From an uncultured Formosa sp. (GTDB taxonomy: Bacteria; Bacteroidota; Bacteroidia; Flavobacteriales; Flavobacteriaceae), in assembly GCF_947500765.1 (NCBI RefSeq), contig NZ_CANMTH010000004.1, forward strand, positions 124,001-188,000: a stretch of DNA of 64,000 bases, read 5' to 3'. The notes beneath the pieces are model-generated. The model saw only the letters and a program-made list of their open reading frames with translations. It ran no database searches and was not told where the DNA came from. A program made the translations under genes and the position numbers. Positions 34,980 to 45,197 of the stretch are shown one piece after another. How positions within the stretch are numbered: the first letter of the stretch is position 1; each line of letters begins with the position of its first letter.

Positions 34980-35020
34980 CCTTTTATTCTTATCTTATTA
35001 AGAATAAAAGGGCTTTTTTA
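34980..35020 (+). terminator. intrinsic terminator of the glycerol operon
   Basis: A perfect 13-bp stem (CCTTTTATTCTTA 34980-34992 with TAAGAATAAAAGG 34999-35011) followed by GCTTTTTTA. Confidence 0.85.
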
Positions 35021-35030
35021 CACAAAAAAT

Positions 35031-35225
35031 TTGTCATTCACATTTCTAAGAAATAGACCTGATATTCAAAAAGCAAAAACGACTTTTATAAGTGCTTTTG
35101 AAGATGTTATCACCACAAAAAACAGCCTATTATCAGCGCAATTAAATGGTGTTAATGATAAACTACAAGAATTACAATCAGTTGTCCAACTATACCATGC
35201 ACTAGATGGTGGTTGGCAAAATTAA
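35031..35225 (+). pseudogene. remnant of a NodT/TolC-type efflux outer-membrane protein
   Basis: A 64-codon frame opening with TTG right after a terminator. It reads as two joined pieces of an RND-efflux outer-membrane factor. F-L-R-N-R-P-D-I-Q-K-A-K matches the R-R-P-D-I-x-x-A-E motif from the N-terminal half of NodT proteins. N-S-L-L-S-A-Q-L-N...S-V-V-Q-L-Y-H-A-L-D-G-G-W-Q matches their C-terminal end (L-Y-x-A-L-G-G-G-W). A complete protein has about 450 residues, so nearly everything between is missing. It is probably a fossil of an internal deletion, without signal or barrel. Confidence 0.65.
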
Positions 35226-35258
35226 AGCATAGCTATTTATTAGTTATATCCTCAAAAC

Positions 35259-35297
35259 AAAGCCTCGCAACATACTGTTACGAGGCTTTAAATTTTA
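35259..35297. terminator. probable bidirectional terminator
   Basis: Arms AAAGCCTCG (35259-35267) and CGAGGCTTT (35281-35289), extended by AAC/GTT in the loop. It lies between the remnant and the converging DUF819 gene. Confidence 0.7.
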
Positions 35298-35328
35298 TAA
35301 ACATATAGTATAAGGTTAAATTTACTGA

Positions 35329-36588
35329 CTAACTAATAACCACAAATATCTCATACAACAATAAACCACAAATGTAAGAGCCATAGGTACCAACAGCATA
35401 TCCTAAAACAGCCAAGAGTACGCCTACAGGAGCCAAAAACGGGCTAAATGCTGCTGCAACTATTGGAGCTGATGCTGCTCCGCCAATATTTGCCTGACTA
35501 CCAACGGCAACATAAAAGAAAGGTGCTTTAATAATTTTAGCGACTATAATCATAACAAGAATATGCACCGTAATCCATATTATTCCAACTAAAAACAATA
35601 AGGGGTTATCAAAAATAGCAGTTAAATTCATATGTGTCCCAATGGTGGCTACTAAGATATATAAAAAGACAACGCCTACTTTGGATGCACCATAACGCTC
35701 TATTTTTCTCACTTTAGTAAAAGACAATGCAACGCCTATAGTTGTGGTAATAATAACCAACCAAAAGAACTCGTTAGTAAAAGAATATTTTTGTAATTCA
35801 GGATAATTTACTTTAAAAAACGGTGCTAAAATATCTGCTAAAAAATGGCCAATACCAGTAACACCAAAAGCCACCATTAAAATAATCATTAAGTTATTTG
35901 AAGTAAGCGATTGCTTTTTACCAGATTGTTCTTCTTCTAATCTACTTTCTAAAGCCCTAATTTGTGTATTATCTGCTTTTAACCATTTATCAATTTTATC
36001 TGATTTCTGAGTACCATAAAGCAAAAATCCCATCCATAGATTGGCTACTAAAACATCTACCGCAATCATTTGTGCAAACATACTTTTACTCGCTCCAAAA
36101 ACTTCTAACATAGCCGTTTGATTAGCTCCTCCTCCAATCCAACTTCCTGCAATAGTTGACAAACCTTTCCAAATTTCAGCACCATTAGTTGATACAATTT
36201 CAGGAAACAGACTCCCCACAGTATATAATGCGATTGGGCCTCCAATAATAATCCCTAATGTTCCTGCTAGAAACATGATTAGAGCTTTACTACCTAATTT
36301 TTTTAAGGCAACAAAATTAATACTCAGCGTCAATAACACTAAACTAGAAGGCAATAAATAACGTGAAGCTATTGTATACAAATTTGAAGTTTCACCAGAT
36401 ATAATATTGAACGTATTAAACAGCGCAGGAATAAAATAGCACAATAACACTGAAGGAACAATACTGTAGAATTTTTTAAAGAAAGGCTTCTCACTTGAAG
36501 ACGTTACGAAAATAACTCCTAACACAGTTATTAGTATTCCCAATACAACAGCATCATTGGTAATTAAAGCAGTAGATTTTTCTATCAT
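35329..36588 (-). CDS. DUF819-family membrane protein (probable permease)
   Basis: A 419-residue polytopic inner-membrane protein with about 11 hydrophobic segments. The DUF819 (YjcL-like) signature is I-A-G-S-W-I-G-G-G-A-N-Q-T-A-M (~145-160), mirrored in the second half by V-G-S-Q-A-N-I-G-G-A-A-S-A-P-I. The pair suggests an inverted-repeat transporter fold. No transport substrate is established to my knowledge. Here it is the last gene of the SusCD locus, 42 bases after the serine hydrolase. It would fit as the inner-membrane step for a peptide or amino acid. Confidence 0.85.
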   Translation of the reverse strand: MIEKSTALITNDAVVLGILITVLGVIFVTSSSEKPFFKKFYSIVPSVLLCYFIPALFNTFNIISGETSNLYTIASRYLLPSSLVLLTLSINFVALKKLGSKALIMFLAGTLGIIIGGPIALYTVGSLFPEIVSTNGAEIWKGLSTIAGSWIGGGANQTAMLEVFGASKSMFAQMIAVDVLVANLWMGFLLYGTQKSDKIDKWLKADNTQIRALESRLEEEQSGKKQSLTSNNLMIILMVAFGVTGIGHFLADILAPFFKVNYPELQKYSFTNEFFWLVIITTTIGVALSFTKVRKIERYGASKVGVVFLYILVATIGTHMNLTAIFDNPLLFLVGIIWITVHILVMIIVAKIIKAPFFYVAVGSQANIGGAASAPIVAAAFSPFLAPVGVLLAVLGYAVGTYGSYICGLLLYEIFVVIS

Positions 36589-36630
36589 AATTAGTTTTGA
36601 AATTTTAATTTAATGAAGAGATTAAATCTT

Positions 36631-37992
36631 TTATAATAGATTTTTATCTGCTTGAACCATTTTAATAAGCACACTTAACATGTCACTTCTATCTGTTGCT
36701 CCAACTTTTAAATAGTCATTCTGAAGCTTCTGTAAATTTTCCAGATCCCAATCTATATCTTTATGGTCTATGTACCATTGGTCTAGTGTCACTTCAGACA
36801 AATCACAAGAATTTAATTTGAATAACTCACTTGCTTTTTCTTTAGGAAATTGCAGTGGTTCATTATTTAAAAATCCATTAACGCTGGCTCTTATTTGTTT
36901 TAAATATCCGCTATTGTAAGTGTTGTTTACAATAATTATAAGGTCTTTAGTATCTAAAGATCTGCTGATATAAGTTAGGTTTCCTGCCCAACTTCCTGTA
37001 TGAAACACCACTTTACCACTTAAACTATCTTCCTTAATATGCCATCCATATCCGTAATCTGAAGCTTCTTTTGTTGGCGGATGCGGCGTAAAAGCCAATA
37101 CTTTAGACGCTTTATTAAAAATAGAATCACTGTATAAAAACTGATCCCATTTTATTAAATCGTCTACACTAGAAGACAATCTTCCAGATCCTAAACGTCC
37201 GCTTAAAAAACGGTAGTAGCCCTTATTTGGTAGTGTTTCAGGAATGACATGCTCACAGTTCTCGATATTAAACATATAACCTGGTGCATAATTATCTTTA
37301 TTCCAAATACTATCTCGACCTATAAAGAACGTATTTTCCATATGCATTGGAGTAAATACTTTTTTTAATAAGTAGTCTTCTAATGTCATTCCACTTGTTG
37401 CATTTACTATTTCTGCCAAAAAGATATAACCTGTATTAGAATACTTATATTTTTCTCCCGGAATACTTAAAAGATTTGGTTTACTTGTTTTATAATACTG
37501 AAGAATATCTTTGTTATATGCAATTTTAGATGGATCCCAATGTGTCTTAAAATAAGTAGAATAATCTGCTAATCCAGAAGTGTGAGATAACAGTTGAGAA
37601 ATTGTGATGCTTTTATACGGAAAATCTTCACCCAAATATTTATAAGCAAAATCTGTTACTTTTAATTTGTGGTTTTGCTGTAATAACAAGATTGCTGCTG
37701 CAGTAAATTGTTTAGAAACCGAAGCTATTTCTAAAGACGTATTTGGTAAAAAAGAGGTTTGCGCTTTTAAATTTGCTATTCCATATCCTTTTTTAAAAAT
37801 TAATTTGCCCTTTCGTTTTATAGCAACTGCACCATTAAACATTTTAGCTTCATATAATTTTGAAAAATAGGTATCTAAAGTATCATTTTGAACCTCATCA
37901 TTTAGTTGTACAACCTTCTCTTTTTCTTCTTTACAATTAGTTAATGTAAGTGTCAAAAATAAAAGGATGGCAATCTGATATATTTTACACAT
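36631..37992 (-). CDS. class C beta-lactamase-fold serine hydrolase lipoprotein
   Basis: A 453-residue lipoprotein (lipobox L-T-N-C, Cys20) of the AmpC/DD-peptidase/esterase fold. All three active-site motifs are present: S-V-S-K (S91, K94), Y-S-N (Y184) and H-T-G (331-333). Relatives include D-alanyl-D-alanine carboxypeptidases, D-aminopeptidases and esterases. Between a dipeptide epimerase and a permease, a peptidase acting on D-amino-acid-containing peptides is most likely. It lies in the periplasm or on the cell surface. It begins four bases after the epimerase stop. Confidence 0.85.
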   Translation of the reverse strand: MCKIYQIAILLFLTLTLTNCKEEKEKVVQLNDEVQNDTLDTYFSKLYEAKMFNGAVAIKRKGKLIFKKGYGIANLKAQTSFLPNTSLEIASVSKQFTAAAILLLQQNHKLKVTDFAYKYLGEDFPYKSITISQLLSHTSGLADYSTYFKTHWDPSKIAYNKDILQYYKTSKPNLLSIPGEKYKYSNTGYIFLAEIVNATSGMTLEDYLLKKVFTPMHMENTFFIGRDSIWNKDNYAPGYMFNIENCEHVIPETLPNKGYYRFLSGRLGSGRLSSSVDDLIKWDQFLYSDSIFNKASKVLAFTPHPPTKEASDYGYGWHIKEDSLSGKVVFHTGSWAGNLTYISRSLDTKDLIIIVNNTYNSGYLKQIRASVNGFLNNEPLQFPKEKASELFKLNSCDLSEVTLDQWYIDHKDIDWDLENLQKLQNDYLKVGATDRSDMLSVLIKMVQADKNLL

Positions 37993-37996
37993 AAGT

Positions 37997-39025
37997 TTAG
38001 ATATTGTCCCAATTGGGGTTAATCAATCCAATTCCACTATTATCGTTGAGGTAAATAATTCCATTTTTAACGTCGTGTCCTTGATAAGGATCGTTAGTGA
38101 CTCCTAAATTACCATCTAAATCAATCCAATCTGCCATCGCTCCCAAATGTACTGCTGCACCTATAGCACACGAAGTTTCTGACATACACCCTAACATTAT
38201 TTTTAAGTTTAATGATTGTGCCATTTTAGCCATCTTATAAGCTTCATGTAAGCCTGTAGATTTCATTAGTTTTATATTAATGCCATGATAAAAACGGCTA
38301 GCTGTTTTCACATCCTCTAAACGTTGTATTCCTTCATCTCCAATTAAAGGTAAAGGACTTCTAGACACCAACCATTCCATATCTGAAAAGGCTGTTTTAG
38401 GCATAGGTTGTTCAATAAAAACTATATTTTCTTCCTTTAGCCATTCAATTTTATCTAGTGCTTCTTCTTTACTTGTCCACCCCTGATTAGCATCCACAAA
38501 TAAAGGTTTGTCTGTAACATGTCTTACAGCTTTTATAATTTCGGCATCATTATCTCCTCCAAGTTTAATTTTTAAATACTGAAATGCATCGGCTTCTGCT
38601 ACCCGTTCTTCAATAATTTTAGCACTATCTATACCTATTGTTTTACTGGTCTTTAATTCTGCTTTGGGCAAATTAAAATACTGGTATAAAGGCACCTGTT
38701 CTATTTTTCCGATAAGATCATGCAACGCCATATCTATAGCTGCTTTAGCCGCTGAATTTCCTTTTGCGTGAGCATCTAAATAGGCTGAAATATTTTCTAC
38801 ATCAAACGGATACGTTATATTACTAAAATCTAACGTTTTAATAAAATTTTGTGCCGAGGCAATCGTTTCTCCATAAAGAGGAGGCATAGATGCCTCCCCA
38901 TAACCTTCAAAATCTTCATATTTTAATCTGACTAATACAACAGGAGTGCTCGTTCGAGCTCCTCCTGCAATTCTAAACACATGCTTTTTAAGTAATAAGT
39001 ATGGTTTAACTTCAATTGATATCAT
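37997..39025 (-). CDS. dipeptide epimerase (L-Ala-D/L-Glu epimerase type)
   Basis: A 342-residue enolase-superfamily enzyme. The capping domain ends near residue 115. In the barrel, the K-x-K pair L-K-I-K (K152, K154) and K252 are the general bases. D178, E205 and D230 are the Mg ligands. The late D-L-D-G (D302, D304) matches the D-x-D motif that binds the dipeptide amino group in L-Ala-D/L-Glu epimerases. These convert the murein dipeptide L-Ala-D-Glu to L-Ala-L-Glu in the cytosol; other dipeptide specificities exist. It starts directly at the susD stop codon, so translation is probably coupled. Confidence 0.88.
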   Translation of the reverse strand: MISIEVKPYLLLKKHVFRIAGGARTSTPVVLVRLKYEDFEGYGEASMPPLYGETIASAQNFIKTLDFSNITYPFDVENISAYLDAHAKGNSAAKAAIDMALHDLIGKIEQVPLYQYFNLPKAELKTSKTIGIDSAKIIEERVAEADAFQYLKIKLGGDNDAEIIKAVRHVTDKPLFVDANQGWTSKEEALDKIEWLKEENIVFIEQPMPKTAFSDMEWLVSRSPLPLIGDEGIQRLEDVKTASRFYHGINIKLMKSTGLHEAYKMAKMAQSLNLKIMLGCMSETSCAIGAAVHLGAMADWIDLDGNLGVTNDPYQGHDVKNGIIYLNDNSGIGLINPNWDNI

Positions 39026-40438
39026 TTAATATCCAGGGTTTTGTGGTTCTATATTTGGATTTGAATTAATTTCTGACAATGGAATTGGAAGTATAAATTT
39101 ATCGTTTGGGTAACTTACTACCAATTCTTGATCTGATTGAATTATTGTGAGATCCATTTTATTTCTATTTAAATCAAACAATCTGTGTCCTTCAAAAGCC
39201 AATTCTTTTCTTCGTTCTTCAAGAATACGATTTAGCAAGTCCGTTCCTGTTTCTGTAATGTTTAAAGCTGCTGGATTTCCTCTTTTTACAATAACATTTA
39301 AATCTTCTTGAGCTAAAGTTGTTTGCCCTTCTTTAAGATAAGCCTCTGCTCTTATTAAATACTGTTCTGCTAAACGTAAGATTTTAATATTATCATCGGC
39401 AGTGGTACCATTAGGAAATTTATTTACAAAAAGTGCATCTGTTTCTGCACTTGGTTTTTCTCCAGAAAGGACAGCTTCTGCTCTAACATCCTGATCTCCG
39501 TAAAGGTTGTATAAATCTGTAGTAACTAAAGCATCTGCATAACCATCTACACTAAAAAAGTGACCAAGACTATTACTACCTTCGTTATCTGAGACTGTAT
39601 TTACGATTTCAAAAAGCGTTTCAGTATTAAAATCTGAACTCCAAAGTGTTGTATAATCTGTATTAGAAATTAACGTATATCCTCCATTATCTATAACTTC
39701 AGAACTATATTTAATTGCATTTACATAATCTTCTTCATATAAAGCAACTCTAGCCAACAATCCGTTAACGGCACCTTTAGAAAACGTACCTTCTCCTTTA
39801 TCATCCTGTAATAAATCTAAAGCAGATAATAAATCGGCTTTAACTTGTGTATACACCTCGTTCACTGTATTTCTTGAAGGAGAAGTAACATCTATATTAA
39901 CTTCTGTAATTACAGGCACAGCCAAATGGCTAGCATCTGCAGTATAATTATAAGGTTGCGCAAACATTCTTACTAAGTCAAAATACGTTAATGCTCTAAT
40001 AGCATAAGCTTCACCTACTAATTGATTAATAGCACTTTGTTCTAAAGTATTAGACGTTTCTATTTTTTCTCCGCCATCAATAGCACGGTTTGCATTTACA
40101 ATAACTTCGTAACTCGCATCCCAAAAACCTTCTACTTCTGTATTCCTTTCTGAGACTACAAAGTTTTCAAATTCTAAATAACGTCCAGTATTTCTGGAAC
40201 TAAGATATAAGTTGTCTGCCATTAATTCTGGAATCACATACATTGTTCTTCCATAATAATCATTACTCTGTAATTTACTATATACACCATATATAGAGGT
40301 TTGTAAACTAGATAGATCTACAATAGCATTTTCTGCTGCAATACTTTGTTCCGGATCTATATCTAAAAAAGATTCACTACATGAAACGGTGAATACCGCC
40401 GTAGCAATAATTAATATATGTTTAAATTTTACGATCAT
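39026..40438 (-). CDS. SusD/RagB-family surface lipoprotein
   Basis: A 470-residue lipoprotein (lipobox T-V-S-C, Cys20) with the SusD N-terminal pattern F-L-D-I-D-P-E-Q-S and four TPR-like helical pairs. The C-terminal signature is N-I-K-I-L-R-L-A-E-Q-Y-L-I-R-A-E-A-Y, E-E-R-R-K-E-L-A-F-E-G-H-R-L-F-D-L. The ending N-P-N-I-x-x-Q-N-P-G-Y is typical. SusD proteins cap the SusC channel and bind the oligomeric nutrient. Here the genetic context suggests peptides rather than glycans. Confidence 0.93.
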   Translation of the reverse strand: MIVKFKHILIIATAVFTVSCSESFLDIDPEQSIAAENAIVDLSSLQTSIYGVYSKLQSNDYYGRTMYVIPELMADNLYLSSRNTGRYLEFENFVVSERNTEVEGFWDASYEVIVNANRAIDGGEKIETSNTLEQSAINQLVGEAYAIRALTYFDLVRMFAQPYNYTADASHLAVPVITEVNIDVTSPSRNTVNEVYTQVKADLLSALDLLQDDKGEGTFSKGAVNGLLARVALYEEDYVNAIKYSSEVIDNGGYTLISNTDYTTLWSSDFNTETLFEIVNTVSDNEGSNSLGHFFSVDGYADALVTTDLYNLYGDQDVRAEAVLSGEKPSAETDALFVNKFPNGTTADDNIKILRLAEQYLIRAEAYLKEGQTTLAQEDLNVIVKRGNPAALNITETGTDLLNRILEERRKELAFEGHRLFDLNRNKMDLTIIQSDQELVVSYPNDKFILPIPLSEINSNPNIEPQNPGY

Positions 40439-40450
40439 GTGTTTTTGTTT

Positions 40451-43400
40451 TTAAAATGAAAAATCTAATCCCATTAAGAATTGTCTTGAAATTGGGATTC
40501 TTAAGTTAGCTGTACCATCAATACCGACTTCAGGATCTATTTCTAAACCTTTGTCTTTTACCCATGTTAACGTATTAGTTCCTTTAAGATAGAATCTAAT
40601 GTTACTGACTTTCAATTTTTCAACCAATTCACTCGGAAACTGATATGCTAGTGTAATATCTCTTAATCTAAGATACGTCCCATCATATAAAAATCGTGTT
40701 GAATGTTGATTAGATAATCCCGATTGTGTGTTTCCCCAAACTACTTTTGGTACATCGGTAATATCTCCAGGTTGTTGCCATCTGTTCTCGTAAATTTTAC
40801 GTGTTAAATTTCCACGATCGTTTAATTCGGCACTTCCATCACTTGCTACGTATCGTCCCCAAGTATCGTATACTTTATTTCCTTCGTTTAAGAATACCAT
40901 AACAGATAAGCTAAAGTTTTTATAGCTAAAGGTATTTGTAAAACCTGCATAAAAGTTAGGCAAAGCACTTCCCTGCTCATAAGATTCTGCTTCGCTATAT
41001 ACACTTGTCGTTGCCGTTTCTGTACCATCTGTATACCATAATGCATTACCATTTGCACTATCTACTCCGGCATAACCTGGCATATAGAACGTATAGAAAT
41101 CACTCCCTACTTCACGAATATAATTATCACCAACTATAGATTCGTCATTGGTTAGTTTCGTAATTTCATTGGTATTTGTTGTAATATTAAAATCTGATTT
41201 CCATGAAAACCCATTAGGATTATCGAATATTCTTGCAGATAAAGATAGTTCTACACCACTATTTCTCATTTCACCTACATTATCTAAATAACTAGTAAGG
41301 CCATTGGTTGAAGATATTGGTACTTCAAACAATAAATTAGATGTTTTTCTGGTATAATATTCTACCGTACCAGACAAACGATTAAATAATCCGAAATCTA
41401 AACCAACATTAAAAGGCTTGTTCTTTTCCCAAGTTAAAGACGGATTAGATTGCTGACTGTAAGAATATCCTGGTTCACCATTATAATCGTCTCCAGTACT
41501 ATATAAACCCCTAGAAGCAAAATCGCCAATTTCTTGATTTCCATTTACCCCATAACTAGACCTTAATCTTAGTTTACTAATAAATGAAACATCCTTCATA
41601 AACACTTCTTGATCAATATTCCAACCAGCACCTACAGATCCGAAATTCGCATATCTAACATCCGATCCAAATCTTGAAGAACCATCTCGCCTTCCTGTTA
41701 CATTTAAATAGTATTTATTTTTAAAGGAATAACTGACATTGAAGAATAATGAAGATAATGAAGAAGCTGTTTTTGTACTAGATGCATCCTTATATACAGA
41801 TGCATTGTCTAGAGTCGTTAGTCCTTCTGCACCATAATTGCTTGCATAAGCATACACAGAACTGCTATTTATTTTTTGTGCTTCCTGACCTAATAAGAAG
41901 TTAAAGGTATTATCTTCATTTAAGTTTAACTTATACTTCAGTAAGTTTGTTACATTCCAATTTAAAACAATATTGTCTGAAGATTGCCCACGACCGCCAT
42001 CATTTCTACCGGCTCCAAAATAAGGATTATCATACTGAAACTCATCAGCTAAATTGAAATCAATATTTGCTTTGGTTTCAAAAGACAAATTCTCTGTAAA
42101 ATCATAATTCACACCAATATTCCCTAAAATTCCATATAATTTAGATTCTCTTTCGTTTTCTTCAACTAATCCCACAGGATTATAGGTAAGTAAAATATCT
42201 GTATTGTAAGAGCCATCTTCATTATAAACAGGTTGCCAAGGCACTTCTCTGTACATGGCTCTAACTGGGTTATATGCACTTCCGGCCTCACTTATTGTAT
42301 GTAACACTTGGTTACTTGCAGACACTCCAAAATTCATAGATAATTTATCGGTGGCTTGATGATTTACATTCAATTTCGCATTCAACTTTTTATAATCTAC
42401 ACCAATAATAACCGACTCTTGATCGTAAATTCCTACTGAAGAATAAAACACTGTATTTTCATTACCACCACTAGCGCTAAATCCGTATTGCTTATACTGT
42501 CCTGTTCTTGTAATTACATCTTTCCAGTCTGTATCTACATTCTCGTCTACATTATCATAAATATATTGTTCTGCTTCATCATAACTTTCACCAATATTTA
42601 CACGACTTTCTATTAATAGTTCTAAACTCTCTGCAGTATTCAATAATTTATTTCTATCAGAAAAAATCATTTCACTTACACCGTATTGAGTACTAAAATC
42701 GAATTTAGTTTTTCCAGATTTTCCTTTTTTAGTTGTAATTAAAATCACACCATTTGCACCTCTAGATCCGTAAATAGATGTTGCAGATGCATCTTTTAAT
42801 ACTGTAATGGTTTCAATATCTTTAGAATTAATTCCAGCAATTGTATTAGAACTTGTCGCTAATGTTGAGATATCTCCTGAAACAACAGGAATTCCATCTA
42901 CCACGTATAACGGATTAGAATCTGCATTTATAGATCCAACACCTCTAATTAAAATATCTTGTGAATATCCGGGTTGCCCACTAGCAGAAGACATTTGTAC
43001 TCCGGACACATTACCTTGTAAAGTCTCTTGAAAAGAAGATGTTGGCATCTCTTCAACCTTTGCTAGGTCTACACCAACAGCTGAACCTGTAAACGAACTT
43101 TTACTTTGCTCGCCGTAAGCAACAACAAGAACTTCATCTAAATTTTCAGCATTTTCTTTTAAAACTATTTTAATATCACTAGCAGAAGTTGCAGTAACTT
43201 CTTGTGGCAAATACCCTAAAAAACTAACCACTAATATGGTATTTTCTTTACTGACGTTAATTTTAAAATCACCATCAAAATCTGTTGTCACACCATTATT
43301 TGTACCTTTTTCAATTACAGAAGCCCCAGGTAGAGGCATCCCCGTTTTATCTACAACATTACCTTTAATAAGTAATTGCTGAACGTTACTTACAACAACC

Positions 43401-43765
43401 TTGTCTTTAATGAGAATGGTGTGCTCTGGTGAAAATTCGTAAATAAAATCGCCATTAGACAATGTTTTCTCTAACAAATCTCCGGCTTTGATACTTCCTT
43501 TTTTTAAACTGACTTTAGGATAGTTCTTAAACAGATCTGCTCTATAAATAAAAGTGTAATCTGTCTGATTCTTAATCATTTTAAACACTTCATCTACTGA
43601 AAGCAATTGATTGTCTGCTATTTCAATTTTAGTATTCTGTGAAAATCCATTTTTAGGAGATAAACTAAAAACAGACATCGAAAAAAGAAAAATAAATGTT
43701 TTCATGATGAGCGTTAAAAACCTCCTCTTCGCAAAGAGAAGCGGATTAGTAATGTTTTTTTTCAT
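40451..43765 (-). CDS. SusC/RagA-family TonB-dependent receptor with STN domain
   Basis: A 1104-residue receptor. The order is signal region (to ~43, F-S-Q), STN secretin/TonB domain (~50-115), carboxypeptidase-regulatory domain (~130-210), then plug and 22-strand barrel. The plug has L-D-E-V-L-V-V-A-Y-G, L-Q-G-N-V-S-G-V-Q, I-R-G-V-G-S-I, V-D-G-I-P-V and S-I-Y-G-S-R-G-A-N-G-V-I-L-I-T-T-K-K-G. It ends in G-L-D-F-S-F. The STN domain is the part that signals to a FecR anti-sigma factor, and a fecR/ECF pair lies directly upstream. It imports the ligand captured by the SusD partner. Confidence 0.95.
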   Translation of the reverse strand: MKKNITNPLLFAKRRFLTLIMKTFIFLFSMSVFSLSPKNGFSQNTKIEIADNQLLSVDEVFKMIKNQTDYTFIYRADLFKNYPKVSLKKGSIKAGDLLEKTLSNGDFIYEFSPEHTILIKDKVVVSNVQQLLIKGNVVDKTGMPLPGASVIEKGTNNGVTTDFDGDFKINVSKENTILVVSFLGYLPQEVTATSASDIKIVLKENAENLDEVLVVAYGEQSKSSFTGSAVGVDLAKVEEMPTSSFQETLQGNVSGVQMSSASGQPGYSQDILIRGVGSINADSNPLYVVDGIPVVSGDISTLATSSNTIAGINSKDIETITVLKDASATSIYGSRGANGVILITTKKGKSGKTKFDFSTQYGVSEMIFSDRNKLLNTAESLELLIESRVNIGESYDEAEQYIYDNVDENVDTDWKDVITRTGQYKQYGFSASGGNENTVFYSSVGIYDQESVIIGVDYKKLNAKLNVNHQATDKLSMNFGVSASNQVLHTISEAGSAYNPVRAMYREVPWQPVYNEDGSYNTDILLTYNPVGLVEENERESKLYGILGNIGVNYDFTENLSFETKANIDFNLADEFQYDNPYFGAGRNDGGRGQSSDNIVLNWNVTNLLKYKLNLNEDNTFNFLLGQEAQKINSSSVYAYASNYGAEGLTTLDNASVYKDASSTKTASSLSSLFFNVSYSFKNKYYLNVTGRRDGSSRFGSDVRYANFGSVGAGWNIDQEVFMKDVSFISKLRLRSSYGVNGNQEIGDFASRGLYSTGDDYNGEPGYSYSQQSNPSLTWEKNKPFNVGLDFGLFNRLSGTVEYYTRKTSNLLFEVPISSTNGLTSYLDNVGEMRNSGVELSLSARIFDNPNGFSWKSDFNITTNTNEITKLTNDESIVGDNYIREVGSDFYTFYMPGYAGVDSANGNALWYTDGTETATTSVYSEAESYEQGSALPNFYAGFTNTFSYKNFSLSVMVFLNEGNKVYDTWGRYVASDGSAELNDRGNLTRKIYENRWQQPGDITDVPKVVWGNTQSGLSNQHSTRFLYDGTYLRLRDITLAYQFPSELVEKLKVSNIRFYLKGTNTLTWVKDKGLEIDPEVGIDGTANLRIPISRQFLMGLDFSF

Positions 43766-43843
43766 AAATTTACATATTGGTTAATTAATCAATTACACAG
43801 GGATATAACTGGCTGTGAGATGTTACGTTTTATCCCTATTTTT

Positions 43844-44995
43844 TTATTCTATAACTATTTTATTACCTTCTATTTTATAGGTCATATTGTTTGTGTTTTT
43901 TATAATATCTAATATATATTTTATAGACTGACGCTTACTTATTACACCTGTAAACCCAATTTTTTTCATTTCTGTATTTTCAATTTCAATATCTACATCA
44001 TACCATCTAGAAAGCACCTTTGTAATATCTTCTAAAGATTTATTAGTAAAACTAAATTCGCCATTACGCCAAGAAATATGCTCATCTACATCTACATTGT
44101 AAATTTTAAAATCGTTTTTAGTTTGAGATAATTTTGATTGTTGTCCTGGTTTTAAAATGTTTTTACTAATTCCATTACTAACAGAAACGCTACCTTCAAC
44201 CAAAGTGGTTAAAATATCTGTTTCGTCTTTATACGCTTTTACATTAAAGACCGTCCCTAAAACTCTGATGTTTTGTTCGTTTGTTTTTAAAATAAATGCA
44301 TCGCCATTGTGCTTATAACTTTTAGAAACTTCTAAATACGCTTCGCCATACACCAACTCTATTTCTCTAGGTTGTCCTGCAATAAAATTTACCGGATATT
44401 TTAATTTAGATTCTGAATTTAACCACACTTTTGTCCCATCTGATAGTGTTACAAAAAACTGACCTCCTCTTGGGATGGTTAAATAATTATACTCTAATGC
44501 TATATTTTGTTTATCAGATTTATTGTAAATCAACGACTTTCCGTCACTCGTTAGTTTTTTAGATTGATACATTCCTTGCTTATCTAAAACAACATTTGTC
44601 CCATCTTCTAAAGTTAATGTAGCCTTATCAGACCCTATAATAATTGGAGTATCTACAACACGAATAGGCACTTCTGTACTCTTATTTTGTTTAAACAGAA
44701 AACCGAGAGAAACAAGTAATAAGACAGATGCTGCCACAGCATATTTAAATACCACTTTTTTATAAAAAGGAATACGTTGTGTAGATTCTTCAGACTGAAT
44801 CGATTCTAGAATATTTATAAGAACTTTATTTTTTATGGTATGTTCTGCCCCCAGTTCTTCAACCCACTCATGACTTTCTTGAAAACTTTCATAATAATTA
44901 ACAAGCTTTTTTACTTCCTCGATTTTTATTTTACCATCGAGGTATTTTTCTATTAAGTCTTGAAAATCTTGATTTGTATTTTGCTGGTATTCCAT
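43844..44995 (-). CDS. FecR-type anti-sigma factor
   Basis: A 383-residue inner-membrane regulator. The cytosolic N-terminal part (~1-80) has Y-L-D-G-K-I. One transmembrane helix spans ~86-104. The FecR domain starts near L-T-I-P-R-G-G-Q-F-F-V-T-L-S-D-G-T-K-V-W-L-N. The C-terminal STN-like DUF4974 contains L-E-D-I-T-K-V-L-S-R-W-Y-D-V-D-I. It receives the signal from the SusC STN domain and releases the partner sigma factor encoded just upstream. Confidence 0.92.
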   Translation of the reverse strand: MEYQQNTNQDFQDLIEKYLDGKIKIEEVKKLVNYYESFQESHEWVEELGAEHTIKNKVLINILESIQSEESTQRIPFYKKVVFKYAVAASVLLLVSLGFLFKQNKSTEVPIRVVDTPIIIGSDKATLTLEDGTNVVLDKQGMYQSKKLTSDGKSLIYNKSDKQNIALEYNYLTIPRGGQFFVTLSDGTKVWLNSESKLKYPVNFIAGQPREIELVYGEAYLEVSKSYKHNGDAFILKTNEQNIRVLGTVFNVKAYKDETDILTTLVEGSVSVSNGISKNILKPGQQSKLSQTKNDFKIYNVDVDEHISWRNGEFSFTNKSLEDITKVLSRWYDVDIEIENTEMKKIGFTGVISKRQSIKYILDIIKNTNNMTYKIEGNKIVIE

Positions 44996-45197
44996 AAAAT
45001 GTATGCGAAAAACTTTTGTGTTATATAAAGTAAGTGTCTAAAAAACCAAACACCCCCTAAACAAAATTCAATTATTTTATGATTTTATTAAAAATAATTA
45101 ACCAAACTACAGCAAAACACCACATTATACACAGAAATTAAAGGTAAAACATGTTGAAAATTCAGAGTAAAAAATTTAAAAAAGTAAGATTAGGACA

